From the NCBI GenBank assembly GCA_907164885.2, contig OU015490.1, positions 14,595,995 to 14,659,994 of the forward strand: a stretch of DNA of 64,000 nt, in the 5' to 3' direction. The DNA is from Dolomedes plantarius (lineage: Eukaryota > Arthropoda > Arachnida > Araneae > Dolomedidae). The position numbers and the translations under genes were made by a program. The notes under the pieces were generated by a model. It was given only the letters and a program-made list of their open reading frames with translations. It was not told the origin of the DNA and searched no databases. The number at the start of each line of letters is the position of its first letter. Position 1 is the first letter of the stretch. Below, piece after piece: positions 1-13,331 of this stretch.

Positions 1-706
1 CACATGTTAAGATGAGTACATACCCTAGAGCATTTAATCGATCGCGATCGACCGGTGGACCACCAAGACATTTTGGGGTGACCGCCTTTACTAAGACCTA
101 AGACGCGCATACTAAAAGACGCGCATACTAAAGGAACACCGGCGCGATTTGCTTTAAACGCGGTTTTAAAAGAGTAAGTTTTTTTTCTTGTAGTTATGTA
201 GGTAAGTACATATTCCGCATTTATTATTAAGTTATAATAAATATTGTAGACTTTTTTTTTGGCTCACCACTCCTACGTCACTGGGTAGACCGCAACACCT
301 TGACTAATTTAGAAGTAGCCCGTACCTTGGAAAAGTCTGCCCACCCCTACCCTAGAGCATTAAAAAAAAACTTAACGAATCATAGAAAATGCAACAGCAT
401 GTTATTCAAAAATGTTACACAGTGTAGCAAAATTACATGATGATTTTGTTTGCAAAAAGGACAAGTTAATGATTTATACACTTCACAAAATGGCAGGTGA
501 GATATACAAAAATAAGAAAAAATATAAAAATTTCACCAATATAAAGTTATAAAGGCATGAGTTATAAATGCATGAATTGTGATCTACATGTAATACATGA
601 GTGCCTTTACAACAGTTGTTGTTGAACGAAAGACAGTACAACTTGTGTTCGGTTCAAGATTGCCTATATTTTTTTTCGTTTCAAGTGGTAAATTTTAACT
701 TAAAAT
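1..706. other. No gene recognised; 16-bp tandem duplication
   Basis: AT-rich sequence with no supported coding region. The only structure I see is an exact adjacent duplication of a 16-bp unit (AGACGCGCATACTAAA) at 101-116 and 117-132. A GATCGATCGCGATCGA-like palindromic patch lies near position 45. The sequence just before 707 could be the 5' flank of the following coding relic, but no promoter can be defined. Confidence 0.5.
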
Positions 707-2414
707 ATGGATGGTGTAATTAAATTCGACCGACCGTCTAAGCGAAAGCGAGTGAAGGACATAGACTTTGAATTGTGTATATTGTGCCAACATCTATTGA
801 ATGAGGATTTGGTTAAAACCTCAAGTACTCAGCACAAACTGTTTGATGCAGTGAGAGTTCGAAACAAGTGTAAAGACAGTGATTATCAGCACCTCGAAGA
901 ATACGCTCGAAAATTTACAGTGGAAGGAATAACCAAGCTAAATGTCCGGTCGCATTTAACTTGTCACAAGAAATGCACGTACAAAGGTAACATTGATAGA
1001 CTACAGGCCAAGTATAAAAAGCAACAAGCGGAAATTGAAATAGCTTCCCCAGGCTCGGTGTGCAATAAGGTCTACCCGTGTTCAAGAGTCCAAAATCTTG
1101 GCACGAAACTACATAAAAATGCCTGCTTCTTTTTCGATAGACTTGAAGCTAAGAGACATCCATTATATACCGCTTCCATCAAAAAGGTAGGTCAGAGGAT
1201 CTGATGCTGTCTAGCGAAGTGAAAATAGCAATTGGAAGTTAAAACTGAGTGGATTCATTAATCCTGAAGATGTACATGCATATGATGTAGCATACCACAA
1301 AGAATGTTGCACAATAAACGTCATTGCGAAGTACTGATGAAGTTGAAACATCTAACTTGCCAGAATGTATTAGTCAAGTAGAATCCATAGATCGTTTGCT
1401 AGATTCTTTTTTGGAAGGTAATGTTGTCACGATGGCAGATCCTGAGAGACACTATAGAGATATCTGTCACTGGAATGGTGTTAAACGGCAAGACATGTTG
1501 TCAAGAAAATCTCTTAAAATACTTACTGAGCATGAATTATTTTACATGAATGTAGTATTTAACGACCCTATCTCCAAAAATCAATCACAGCGTATTTCTT
1601 TGAAATTTGTCAATGATGTTTTGTTGTCGCGGATGGAATCCAATTCTGATATGAATGCGAGTATGGAAGTTCTGTATCAAGCAGCTAAATTTTTACGTAA
1701 AACCATACTGACAGAGAAGAAATGGAAGTTTACAAGTTCTATAACGAAGGAAAAAATCATAAATATCATACCGAAAGAAGTTCTATACTTTTTCAAATGG
1801 TATATTGGAGGGAACAAAAAAAAATGGAAAGTTTGCAGATTGATAACAAACATTTGAACCAAAGGGGTGCTGCATTATCACAAACTCTTATGTATGAGTG
1901 CCAAACTGAAAGACAAACCGTTTATAGTAGCACGGCGTTAGTTAAACACAGACACTCACGGGACCTTCCTCTACAAGTTGCTGTTGGCCTAGCGATACAT
2001 AGTAAAACTCGCAGAAAATTCTTGGTTCAGCTCATGTATGGATCGGGTTACTCGATTGATTATAATAAAGTTTTCTGCCTTGAGACTGCTATAGCCAATG
2101 AAGTTCTGAACCATATGGAAGACAATGGATTGTATGTCCCACCTGATATTGTGAAAGGGAGATTTATCTTTTGTACAGCAGATAATTTAGACTTCTTTGG
2201 AGACACGCCTGATGGACGAGAAACCCTTCGCGCAACTGTGATGACTTCTTATCAAGAATACTATAACGAAGGTGAATTGCAATCTATAACCCTGTCTGAT
2301 GCTGAAACACAGGTACCCAATCGTTAGCTACAGAAACGATCCAGATACATGACAGACTTTATTCACTACAATGGGCCAAAACTCTTAAAGCCTAACAGTT
2401 TTGCTTTTAAGAAA

Positions 2415-2462
<48 letters not shown>

Positions 2463-2850
2463 CAGCGTTTAAAACTACATAATGTAGAAGATTTAGCGTG
2501 GTGTCTGTGCAAAAACAAAATAATACGTGATACAGAAGAAATATCCGATAGTTCCGGAAATCGACCTTCAAGTTTTAATCATGAAAGTAGTTATAATCCA
2601 GCATCTGATCCAACTTGGACTGTCTTTAATGCAAAGCTGTTAAAAGACCAAAAACCAATCACTCACATATGTGTTCTACCAATCATACCAGCTACTCCAA
2701 CAGATCGTTCCATACAATTGACTTTCTAGACGTACTTGAAAAATTGACTATATATGTGTGTGGAGTAGATTCAAAATGTGTTGTTCCATTAGATTTCGGT
2801 CTTGGCACATTTATTGAGGCACATTTTGGTGGGCTCTTCCTCTCTTTTCT
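707..2850 (+). pseudogene. Broken copy of a multi-copy hypothetical protein family
   Basis: Coding-like sequence runs in successive frames: about 707-1200, 1324-1700, 1722-2325, 2349-2700 and 2669-2850. The first block opens at an ATG followed by MDGVIKFDRPSKRKR and has paired cysteines (CILC, later CHKKC), which suggests a small zinc-binding N-terminal part. Further on are the stretches FCTADNLDFFGDTPDGR and ITHICVLPIIPATPTDRS. From memory these are typical of a large uncharacterised family found in many copies in arthropod and cnidarian genomes; I know no function for it and the call rests on recall. Frame changes near 1200, 1700-1860, 2325 and 2700 and stop codons in between show a dead copy. 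A (TA)n tract is inserted inside the coding relic at 2419-2459. It could be a fossil of an unnamed transposon or of a host gene family. Confidence 0.6.
2419..2459. repeat. (TA)n microsatellite inside a coding relic
   Basis: About 20 TA units interrupt the hypothetical-protein relic. The frame happens to stay open through it as alternating Ile-Tyr, but homologues should not have this stretch, so it is probably a later insertion or expansion. Confidence 0.9.
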
Positions 2851-2965
2851 AAGAATCACACACAGGTCCCAACCGCGAGCCAACCATCTTCTTCACAGGA
2901 CGCGCTCTCTCCCTTTTGTGCTCTGTGATGACTCCGTCGTCCTTGATTCTGCATTTGTCATCTAG

Positions 2966-3559
2966 ACATTTTATTTATCTTCAATATGAGGTATTACAAA
3001 AGAAAATCGGCCGATAAATAACCGAAATAAAGTGGATTTTTTTAATTCCATGGCGGCCATCTTCATGACGTCATTACTGCTATACGCCACACACCAAAGA
3101 GTGACACCATGGAAATTATTCATCTACAGGTAGTTTCTGATGAAAAAAATATCCACCCATGTTCCCATCATTAATACCGCCACGGGGCTCATTTTTTCGA
3201 CATATGCTCCCCTACTAAATAGCCTTATTTGGCAATTATTGATTTTATTAGGAGTTTTACGGGATATATATTTTTTTCATCAAGTAGTTATACATTATTC
3301 TCGAAATGCCTGAACAATTATAGAGATATATTGATACAGTTATATAGTTATCTGCTTCATTATGTATAGATATATCTATATGTGTGTGTATGTGTTAATT
3401 TTTCATTCACTACCTAAAATTCCTATCTGAAATTAAACTTTAACAGAGGATACCGATATAAAATGCATAATATCTTATTACACTAACTTCTCTCCAGAAG
3501 AACTGGAATTTAAATGTATTATATGTTTCTTGGGGTCACAGGACCTTCTTGGGGGCACA
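2966..3559. other. No gene; YY1-like and CRE-like motifs close together
   Basis: Non-coding. At 3055-3073 a GGCCATCTT motif (YY1-like on the minus strand) lies three bases from a perfect CRE palindrome TGACGTCA (3066-3073). This pairing resembles animal core-promoter composition, but I see no gene start next to it. The rest shows no clear structure. Confidence 0.4.
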
Positions 3560-4007
3560 GATATATAATGTTTTTAAAACTACTGTATGGCTATTTCATT
3601 GCATCAAGCACCAATCGGACAAATTTTAATCTGTTTAAAATATCGAATTGAAAATAGTTCAGAGCATTAATTCCGTTCATCACAGACTTATAGAATTTCC
3701 AATAAACACTGATGTAGAACGTTTATAAAAGAGAAACTGATGAATTTTTACTCTCCTTTAAAGGACAGTAAAAATTCATCAGAAAGGAGAGTAAATATTC
3801 ATCAGAAAGGAGAGCAAAAATTCATCAGTTTCTCTTTTATAAAACGTTCTACTTCAGTGTTTATTGGAAAATTCTATAAGTATGTGATGAATGGAATTAA
3901 TGCTCTAAACTATTTTCAATTCGATATTTTAAACAGATTAAAATTTGTCCGATTGGTGCGTGATGCAATGAAATAGCCATATGGTAGTTATAAAAACGTT
4001 ATATATA
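3560..4007. mobile_element. Foldback (long inverted repeat) element
   Basis: Two arms of about 200 bp are near-perfect reverse complements: roughly 3560-3760 and 3806-4007. For example, the AGAGCATTAATTCC at about 3661 returns as GGAATTAATGCTCT near 3892. The centre (3762-3805) holds extra tandem pieces of a unit containing ATTCATCAGAAAGGAGAG. A 78-codon open frame from 3740 is only the folded sequence read through and is not a gene. No transposase is present. Transcription would give a hairpin of about 200 bp. It abuts the next MITE directly. Confidence 0.85.
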
Positions 4008-5719
<1,712 letters not shown>

Positions 5720-5876
5720 TACCATGTTTTTATTAACTTGCTTTCTTGTTTGTTTGTGTGTGTGTTTGTCCAGTACAAATCTTGCAATCGATTTTTAACT
5801 AACTTCCCGACTAGCTAGACATTTGAAACTTTTAGAATAGCTCAGAACACAATGACAATGCATTATTTTAATACTT
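5720..5876 (-). repeat. Partial copy of dispersed repeat R1 (reverse)
   Basis: This is the reverse complement of the right-hand part of a repeat also present at about 42790, 58870 and 61090. It begins TACCATGTTTTTATTAACTT and includes the CA-rich internal stretch and the AACTTCCCGACTAGCTAGAC segment. It is truncated; the left half of the family is missing. Confidence 0.8.
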
Positions 5877-5966
5877 TAGCTTACGGGGCCCATTTTTCCG
5901 ATTCCCTCTTTAAAACGGGAAATTTCATACCCCCTTTCCCCTTTGTAAGAACGGCCATTAAGGGGG

Positions 5967-5968
<2 letters not shown>

Positions 5969-6062
<94 letters not shown>

Positions 6063-6123
6063 GTGTGTGTGTGTGTATGTATATATATATATATATATAC
6101 ATACACATATATGTATATATACA

Positions 6124-6180
<57 letters not shown>
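5969..6180. repeat. Compound (TA)n/(TG)n microsatellite
   Basis: TA repeats interrupted by two TG runs (about 6033-6051 and 6063-6077). It lies about 70 bp upstream of the ZP exon, probably within the preceding intron. Confidence 0.95.
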
Positions 6181-6184
<4 letters not shown>

Positions 6185-6248
6185 CGATGAAAACAGAAAG
6201 GCAGCTGCGATCAATTTTTGTGTATAAAGATCGTGACAAAATCAACAG

Positions 6249-6501
6249 GCGTTTATTTGGAATGATCGAGATGATGTATTGAAGGGATATCTCCCCAGGT
6301 ACGACGGCTGTGGTACAGTGGAGCACCTGAGCGGCCAGTTCCACGAGAACACCATCGTGATCCAGTTCGACGAGGACATCCTAGAGGCATGGGACGAGGC
6401 GAAGAGGCTGCGCTGCGAGTGGCTCGAGTCCTTCGAGAAGCCCTCCTCCAAGCCCACACTCGCCATCTCGGACCTCGACGTTGTGGAACTCAACTTCCAA
6501 G
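6249..6501 (+). CDS. ZP-domain protein, upstream exon (partial gene)
   Basis: This exon encodes the end of the ZP-N half of a zona pellucida domain. The frame reads [14 protein letters not shown], then [26 protein letters not shown], then [11 protein letters not shown], with the conserved cysteines in DGCGT and LRCEW. The 3' boundary is firm: G at 6501 is followed by GTAAGT, and joining that G to GC at 10585 recreates a glycine codon (phase 1) and a continuous ZP sequence. The 5' boundary is uncertain. AACAG just before 6249 is a possible acceptor, and the frame is open from there; no ATG of its own is needed. The exon is GC-rich compared with its AT-rich surroundings. Earlier exons (signal peptide and start of ZP-N) are not visible in 1-6248 and probably lie upstream of the window. 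Confidence 0.85.
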
Positions 6502-7103
6502 GTAAGTACGCCCTGGTGCAGCGCGGTTCCCATTTTCTAAGTAGCGTATAGTCCTAAGTCTGACCCAGTCAGAATCATGCAAAATGTTCTGATTGCCGCC
6601 AGAATAGAGGACTCCTCCACGAATATGCCAGAGGCGAATCCCTGTCAGACGAGACACTCCGGTATCTGTCAGAATCAAACAAGGTGTTTATCAGTCGCCT
6701 TAACCCTTTGAGGGGCGCCGTTTTCACAGTGCAAACGCCTAAATCTGTTCTCTTTTTGCACTTGCATTCAATGTATTCCAGTTAAATGAGCAGAAAACGT
6801 CTAGTGCTGCCATCTGTTATCAGTTTATAGAAGTAAAAAACATTTTGCAACCTTTAATTGGAAAATTTTTCAAGATATTTTAGGTTTAAAAAATCGGGGG
6901 AAAATCTGCACCATGCAAACGGTGGAGGTTGTTGCTCCTGAAAATGTTAAGGACTTAACTCATCTCGGGATATTTAATTTTTTGAAGGGGAAATAAGACT
7001 AAAATCTTTAATATAAAAATAGTTTATTTACTATAAAAAGGACAGTATTGAAAAATAAGATTTTACATAACGTCTAACATAGGAAAACCACACACACTAT
7101 CTG

Positions 7104-7490
7104 AGACCCAAAATTTGTTTTAACTGCTTCAGAATTGGTCATATAGCAAAAGTCTGTTTGAATAATAGAATATGCAGAGATTGTGGAGAAGATTATCATG
7201 AAGGTGACTGTGAAAAAGAGATTACTTGCGTTAATTGTAAATTCTTTAATAGTAAGAATGAAAATAAAGTAGAAATAAGACATGCGCCTACCGCTATGAC
7301 GTGCACTAGATATAGCACGGAGGTAAGCAGATTAATTAGCAGAACTGATTATGGCCCATAATGCCATGTTATCATTTAAATGCGTTCATTTTAATTGTAA
7401 TAGATCTATTAACGCGGTACGATAATTTGTAAGCAGTATGAGTTTTGATATAATATCGGCAAATGAGCCATATTATAAAGGAGAGGTTCT
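7104..7490 (+). pseudogene. Non-LTR retrotransposon relic: ORF1 zinc knuckles and start of endonuclease
   Basis: From 7104 the frame encodes three cysteine knuckles. The first is CFNC..GH..C, the second CRDCGEDYHEGDC, and the third CVNC followed by RHAPTAMTC. This is the usual C-terminus of a LINE gag-like ORF1. The frame ends near 7358. From 7374 a second frame reads HFNCNRSINAV, then a TAA stop, then SMSFDIISANEPYYKG. This matches the start of an apurinic-type endonuclease of R1/I/jockey-like elements, whose catalytic Asn and Glu lie in N-C-N-R-S and N-E-P. The rest of the endonuclease and the reverse transcriptase are absent. The fragment is dead and lies inside the ZP intron. Confidence 0.75.
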
Positions 7491-9704
7491 GACACTTTCC
7501 AGTACTTTCAGGAGGGTACTGGTCCCTGTACCATAGAGCTTACTCTATGGTAGTTTTGGGATTTGTGATAGTCGCATATTTAAACTCAGATTGTCATAAC
7601 CACATAAAATAATGGATGTCCTTTTAGAATAATAATCGTGAAAGTTCTAATTGCTACCCGGATCATTTAGGAAGCTGAGACTCTTACAAAGTTCTTACAA
7701 GAAGCTCTGACTTCTTGTCAGCTAAATTTCTGTAAGTTGCTCTGAGTCTTGTCCGTATATTACAGGAAACGTTTCAATATCCTAAACGACGTGACGCCTT
7801 TCCTTTGAGGTCTTTTGGTAGCTCTGATGCTTATCAATATCTTTAAGAATGGTACTAGCTCTTCAGGCTTAAACTTTCTTTTAGTGTTGGCTTTACTCAG
7901 ACTCCTTTTCAAACTCAGGTTACCAGTGTACCGTAGTCAATAATACGACAATCCTTTCGCTTCAATAGCTTTACTACGGTACATTAAACATACTACAACC
8001 ACAACATTTAAAGCAAGTATGTACAGCGAGTTAGAATATATACAGTTAGATAGTCAGGATGGCTCGGGCCTATGAGGCATCTCTGACCAGGAGAGCTGCG
8101 TCTCTCTGACACTCAAAAACAGATCTCTTTCGCGTGGACTATTGGGGTCTTCTTTTATACTGTCGGAGAATTCAAAGGGATTTCTCTAGCATTTGAAGTG
8201 GTGGTAAGTGTTCGAAGTTTATGGGATTCTAAATGACACTATAGTGTCAAAAATCCCAAAAGCCCTCGAACCACTCTGGGATTTATGCGTTCTATAACGT
8301 CAGAACCGCACATTACAAGAACTTTATGCCTCTTATCCTAGAGTTTATGAGACCGCCCAGATCAACAGTTCGCCGATAGATGACATGTTGAGGTGTAGGA
8401 ACGGGGCATCACATACTTATATAAATACTAATTTCATGTAGTAATTGAAACAGTGTCACACCAGTAACATAAAAAGTGTGTCCCCTTTCGAAATCCTACT
8501 AAAATCTTTGATTCCTATCAGGATCATACTGGAGCTCTGAGTCTCGTCAGGATCTTAGAAGAAGCTCTGAATCGGGCTAACATCGTACAATGGGCAGTGA
8601 TTTTAGTCAATATGCTACAAGAAGGTTTTCATTTTGCTAAACGGCTTCAGTTTTAGGCCTTCCTATAGCTGTCATAACTGTCAGTATTTTAAGTCTGGAG
8701 ACTTTTAGTATTCTTGGACTTCGTCAGAATCACAGCTTTAGCTTTGGTTGCCAGATCCGCACAGAAATCTTTTTTTTTCTGAAACACGCAATAAGCTCTG
8801 ACTACAACTTCAGGTTGATTTTGGCAACCAGTTGTACATTGAACATTTCCTGTAAAACATTTAGTGCATCACTACTTAGAAAATTAGAAAGTAACTGAAC
8901 ATTAAAGTTAAGCTCCTGCTACCCATAAAAGTTATTTTTATTGCAATTTTAAATTTTGGTAAAGCATCTGTTTTCCTTCTTTAGGCGAAAGAATGCATGC
9001 AATGTAAACAGAGGCTGTTGAAAAAATACTTATTCTTTTAAGATGGATTAAAATATTTGAACCAATAAATTTAATGGACGCAACGTCGATAAGCTTAATA
9101 AACTACCCCTTGTTGTGTCCAGTTATTGCAGCAGATCAAGTATTTTGCCATGGGAGAGGTGATTTTCTGTGTATATTGCGTCTTGTCCTGTACGGTACGC
9201 ATTTAACTGTATTTTGAGACTACGCATTTTTCTGCATGCGCACCAGTCTCGCAAGTTCAGCATGAATTGCTAATTTGAATTTGTTCAACGCCCGAAAACT
9301 GTTCATAACAGGGTGAATGCACGTAACTGTGGTTAAAGTAAAATTTTAAGAAATGACCAAACAAGGAAAAAAACCCATTCTAGTAATCCTGTCCTGAAGT
9401 TTTGCAAAATTTATAAATTTTATGAAAGTAACAATAAATAGGGGCGTCATTGAAGCAACAGATATTGGTATGATATAGCTTCAAAGCTAATAGATGGTAA
9501 GCAAATTAAAAATGGAGTAAGGACAATTAAGAAGGAGCTAAGTTTTATCATGCAGATATTTCTGAGTCATTATAGTTTCGAAGTAATGCATCTCATATGC
9601 ACATTTCGCCTCAAATTGTTCAAAATCTGCTGTACCTTTTCAAAGTCCCTGACTTTGGAAGCACACGGGTGACTTATACCCATCTTACCACTTTTAAGTT
9701 CCCT
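7491..9704. other. Intronic sequence without recognisable gene
   Basis: No coding region is supported. There is a loose recurrence of phrases such as AGCTCTGAGTCT(T/C)GTC near 7740 and 8535, suggesting an old diverged duplication. The hairpin at 8197-8275 is listed separately. Confidence 0.5.
8197..8275. repeat. 79-bp near-perfect hairpin
   Basis: The outer arms AGTGGT/ACCACT, the middle arms TTCGA/TCGAA and GGGATT/AATCCC and the exact 16-bp centre TGACACTATAGTGTCA (8234-8249) fold with almost no loop. It could be a tiny foldback MITE or a structured element in the intron. Confidence 0.6.
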
Positions 9705-9708
9705 TTAA

Positions 9709-10435
9709 GGTGACTGCCTACGTTCGGAGCCAATTTTTTTAAAAAATTGTTTTTTTTAAGGATTTTTTGGTCTTTTATGGTAAAATAGCATTTAAAAATA
9801 AGAAATAAAAAAACTTGCCTGTAAATACCATACTTTTTTATATATTGGTCAATTTGAAGTAATTTTTAAGGAAATTTAGATAAAACGCCTATCACTCTGC
9901 ACAAAATTCTAATACTACTATTTTAATTTCCTTCTCACACATGATACATATAACAGTTATCTTCAAAATGACCCTCAATCTAAGAGAAATTTTAAAATGC
10001 AAAAATAATACAGATAATTTTATGTTCGAACATGAAAATTTTCACCAATTCGTCATTCCTTTCCTTATAAAAACTGCCCCAAACAAAAAACTATTTATTA
10101 TGCATCAATTATTGTGTGTCATCTCATTAACAATAGCATCTAAAACATTTCCTGAAAATTTTATCAAATTATATGCATTATTATGTGAGATATCATGATA
10201 ACGGTAGAGATTTGTGCTAAACAGAATTCTGAGAAAAACGCATTTAAAGTTGTGTGTCACTTCAATTTTGTATCAGACGACGTTTTTAAAAATAGCTATA
10301 ACTCTGCTTCTAATTAATGTAGAATGAAAATCAAAACGGTTTTGAAAAGAGAAAAGATTGAATTACACGATTCTTGCAAAAAATAAAATTGACCAAAATA
10401 GTCAAAAAATGGCATTTTCAACGTAGGCAGTCACC
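9709..10435. mobile_element. MITE with TTAA target duplications
   Basis: A 727-bp element with inverted termini GGTGACTGCCTACGTT (9709-9724) and AACGTAGGCAGTCACC (10420-10435). TTAA stands on both sides (9705-9708 and 10436-10439), as for piggyBac-type integration. The 85-codon open frame inside (9941-10198) resembles no transposase. It ends about 150 bp before the ZP exon acceptor. Confidence 0.75.
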
Positions 10436-10584
10436 TTAAAGGTGGACGTTATTGGGAAAGTGCATTGTCAAATTGTCACCATCGAAAGGGCAATCTAATT
10501 TCATTGTTTTATACCCTGTGCAGTGTCTTCTCCGTATTGACTGTTAGTCTCCTGTGTCATCTCATTCTTTGCACTTTCCAACAG

Positions 10585-13331
10585 GCGATGACATCGACTG
10601 CTGGATGGAAGTCCAAGAAGGCAAGGGACCTTGGGCAAGACAGGTGGGTGGCCTGGTCCCCATCGGCAGCCCCCTGACCTTGGTGATAGCCATCAACGAC
10701 CATAGCCGAGAATTCGACATGCGCATCAAGAGATGCTCGGCCAGCGACGGCAAAGGCTCTGAAATCGAGCTGACCGATCAGAACGGCTGCGTTCTGCGAC
10801 CCTCCCTTCTGACGCCCTTCGCCAAAGTCAGGGACTTCGGCGGTAAAGCCACACTGGTGGCTTATTCTCATCTGTATGCCTTCAAGTTTCCTGACAAGAT
10901 GGATGTCTTCGTGCACTGCATTGTTGAAGTCTGTCGCCATGGATGTTCGGACTCTTGCAGTCACCAGTACAGAGATTACCATCGTCCTAGTGGGTCGTAC
11001 GACACCCTGGAGTCAAAAAAGATTGAGAAACTAAAGGAATTGGCTAATTCTAAATCTGTTCACGAGATTCATGTTTCTGGCCACCATAAGACTCTAGGCT
11101 CTGAGGATGGTTACCCTATTCCTGGAGAGATTTTAGTACCTGCAGCTCAGAAGCAGGTTCAGCATATTGTACTGAAAAATTCATCCTTTAACGCAGCTGT
11201 GTCTGAGAGCCAAAAAGTAGTGAAAACCGATGTGAGGCCTTCATTCAAACCTCTAACCCTAGCTCAAAAGGCGAAAGAAACAAAATCTCAAGTGCAAAGC
11301 GCTTCTAGTAACGTTCATGGAGTGTTTGTAGACGTCGGAAACAATCTCCAGACAGATCATCATTCCAAATTTAGTTCTCATTCGTCACACCAAGAAAGTC
11401 AATCTGTTCCAACATCCGAGGTCCACAGAATTGTAGGCCATGATATTCACTGGATAGCTGACGTAGAGAAGGAAGCTGAAAAGCTTCAAAGTAAACCTCA
11501 GTTGCCATCCGTGAAAGACATTTCGTACCAAGCGCCACAACCGGAGCCAGCTACTTGGTCCGCAGATGACGTGAAACCTCTTACTAAACATGAGGTTTTC
11601 CACAAGCATAAACAACCTGAGCCTCAAACTTCAGATCCTCACAGAATTGTAGGCCACAACATTCATTGGCTAGCTGACGTAGCGAAGGAAACTGAAAAGG
11701 TCCAAAGTAAACCTCACTTGCCCTCCCTGAAAGAGATTTCGTACCAAGCTCCACAACCGGAGCCAGCCACTTGGTCCGCAGATGACGTGAAACCTCTTAC
11801 GAAACATGAGGTTTTCCATAACCATAAACAATCCGAGGCTAGCATTCCCCACCATCATCCGAATCCACCAGAAGTGCCCAAGACCTACACTCATTGGTCT
11901 GGCAATGCTCAGACTCACACGTCATACCAGTCGTTTTCACGTGAGGAAGGTCCTTCATTACCCAAACCAGAGCCGGCCTCGTGGACATTTGATGAAGTTA
12001 ATCCCATGCACAGTCCGGAAGTAATTCGCCTCGAATTACACACAAAGAGGCCCGAGGAGCCGAAACCCGAACCCACTTCATGGACTCTGGATGAAGTCAA
12101 GGGACTGTCAAAAGAAGACCTCCGTGTTCTGTCACTGAACCACAAAATGCAATCCCACTCTCGGGTTGTTCTTCCTCCAGTCTACAAAGAATTCGTCCAC
12201 CCTTACAGCACCAGCACCATTCCTCAGCCTGTCTATGTTTCTAGGTACACTCTTAGTCCACAGACAATGTCGAATACCAATATGATGAAAATGATGATGA
12301 TGATGCCTACCATGTTGCCGGCAACCTACCAAACTGCCCACTGGCCTCACAGAACTACTGCTAGGTTTTTGAAGCCTCAGAGGCACCACTATCCTTATCC
12401 TATACCCCAATTTAGTCCTCATCAACAGATGATGATGAGCGTCATTGCAGATCGCAGAATGGACGGGGAAAATGACGACGGAACTTCAGGTGAAGATCTT
12501 TCTTTGTACCACCAGCTGGACTCTGGGGAAACTCCTGGATCCCGTCGCATTCAGATCGGCGAAACAGCCAGTAGCGAAACATCTCTGGAGACACAAACGT
12601 CCCAGAATGGCACTCTGGACGACAAGCCAGCTGCTGGTCTGCCCGAAGAAAACGTCACGGATGGAATGATCAAGATTGGAGAAGTTTTCGAAAGCAGAAT
12701 GACTCCTGAAACGAAGCCTGTTGAGGAACTTCCAACTGATTCATTCGTCACTGTCTCCGAAACATTAGAACAAACCGTTCCAGTCCAAGCCCAAGAATCG
12801 ACAACTACATCCCAAGAAGGTTCTTCGGAAGAAATTCGGAAATTTGAAGGGTCGTCAGGTGCGCGACCTCCGGTCTCTGGATTTGTACCCCCTTCCTTAG
12901 ATGAAGAAATCGGAGTAAAGCCAGATTCGAAAGACAGGATTGTTCCCGGACCAAGGGCCCTCGACCGGAAGAAGCGTTCTTCAGAACCAGTCTTTGGAGT
13001 GCAGCAAAAGTTCCAGGCGATAGCTCCTTCCGACCTGGCTTACGAATGGAACCTCACCTCAGAGAGTGCTTCCCTCCTGAGGGGGGTCAGGGAAGAGATT
13101 GTTTACGGCATATGCATGTCCCCTGCCGGGATGAGTGCGGGGGTGGGCTTCATCCTCATTCTGACACTCTTGTCGATCATAGCGTCTGTCATACTCTACG
13201 AGCACAGCTGCCGACTCAGCCACAAAACTTCGCAGCTGTCGTTCCTCACAAAAAACTTCAACGGACAGTTTGAAGCCTTGTACAGGTTCACTCGCCCCTA
13301 TCTGTACTCCGACAGCAGGAACGTCAGATAG
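10585..13331 (+). CDS. ZP-domain transmembrane protein, last coding exon
   Basis: The exon starts after the acceptor at 10584 and ends at TAG 13329-13331. The in-frame ATG at 10554 is intronic and is not the start. It supplies the ZP-C half: DIDCWMEVQEGKGPW, IKRCSASDG, NGCVLRP, then the cysteine cluster HCIVEVCRHGCSDSC, about 130 residues in all. A long His/Pro/Ser-rich linker follows, with two tandem 72-residue repeats (11424-11639 and 11640-11855) beginning HRIVGH.IHW. Its PEPATWSADDV motif recurs as PEPASWTFDEV and PEPTSWTLDEV. A furin-type site RKKR is encoded at 12967-12978, a membrane segment (VGFILILTLLSIIASVIL) at about 13144-13206, and a tail of about 40 residues. Such proteins are made on apical epithelial membranes, cut at the furin site and assembled in the cuticle or apical matrix. 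I cannot assign it to a named fly orthologue. The linker repeats are unusual. Confidence 0.9.

Larger units (their letters stand above)
6502..10584 (+). other. Phase-1 GT-AG intron of the ZP gene
   Basis: The donor is AAG|GTAAGT at 6501/6502 and the acceptor is TTTGCACTTTCCAACAG|GC at 10584/10585. Its 4083 bp hold a non-LTR retrotransposon relic (7104-7490), a 79-bp hairpin (8197-8275) and a TTAA-flanked MITE (9709-10435). Between these I see no gene. Confidence 0.85.

Noticed and set aside
3740..3976. 78-codon frame in the foldback
   Set aside because: It spans the palindrome and its loop; no family resemblance.
9941..10198. 85-codon frame in the TTAA MITE
   Set aside because: No transposase motifs; length is expected by chance in AT-rich DNA.
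10554..10584. ATG at 10554 as start of the ZP protein
   Set aside because: It lies before a good splice acceptor, and joining to the exon at 6501 restores a continuous ZP domain.
11385..12425. Minus-strand frames opposite the ZP exon
   Set aside because: Shadows of the real coding strand.
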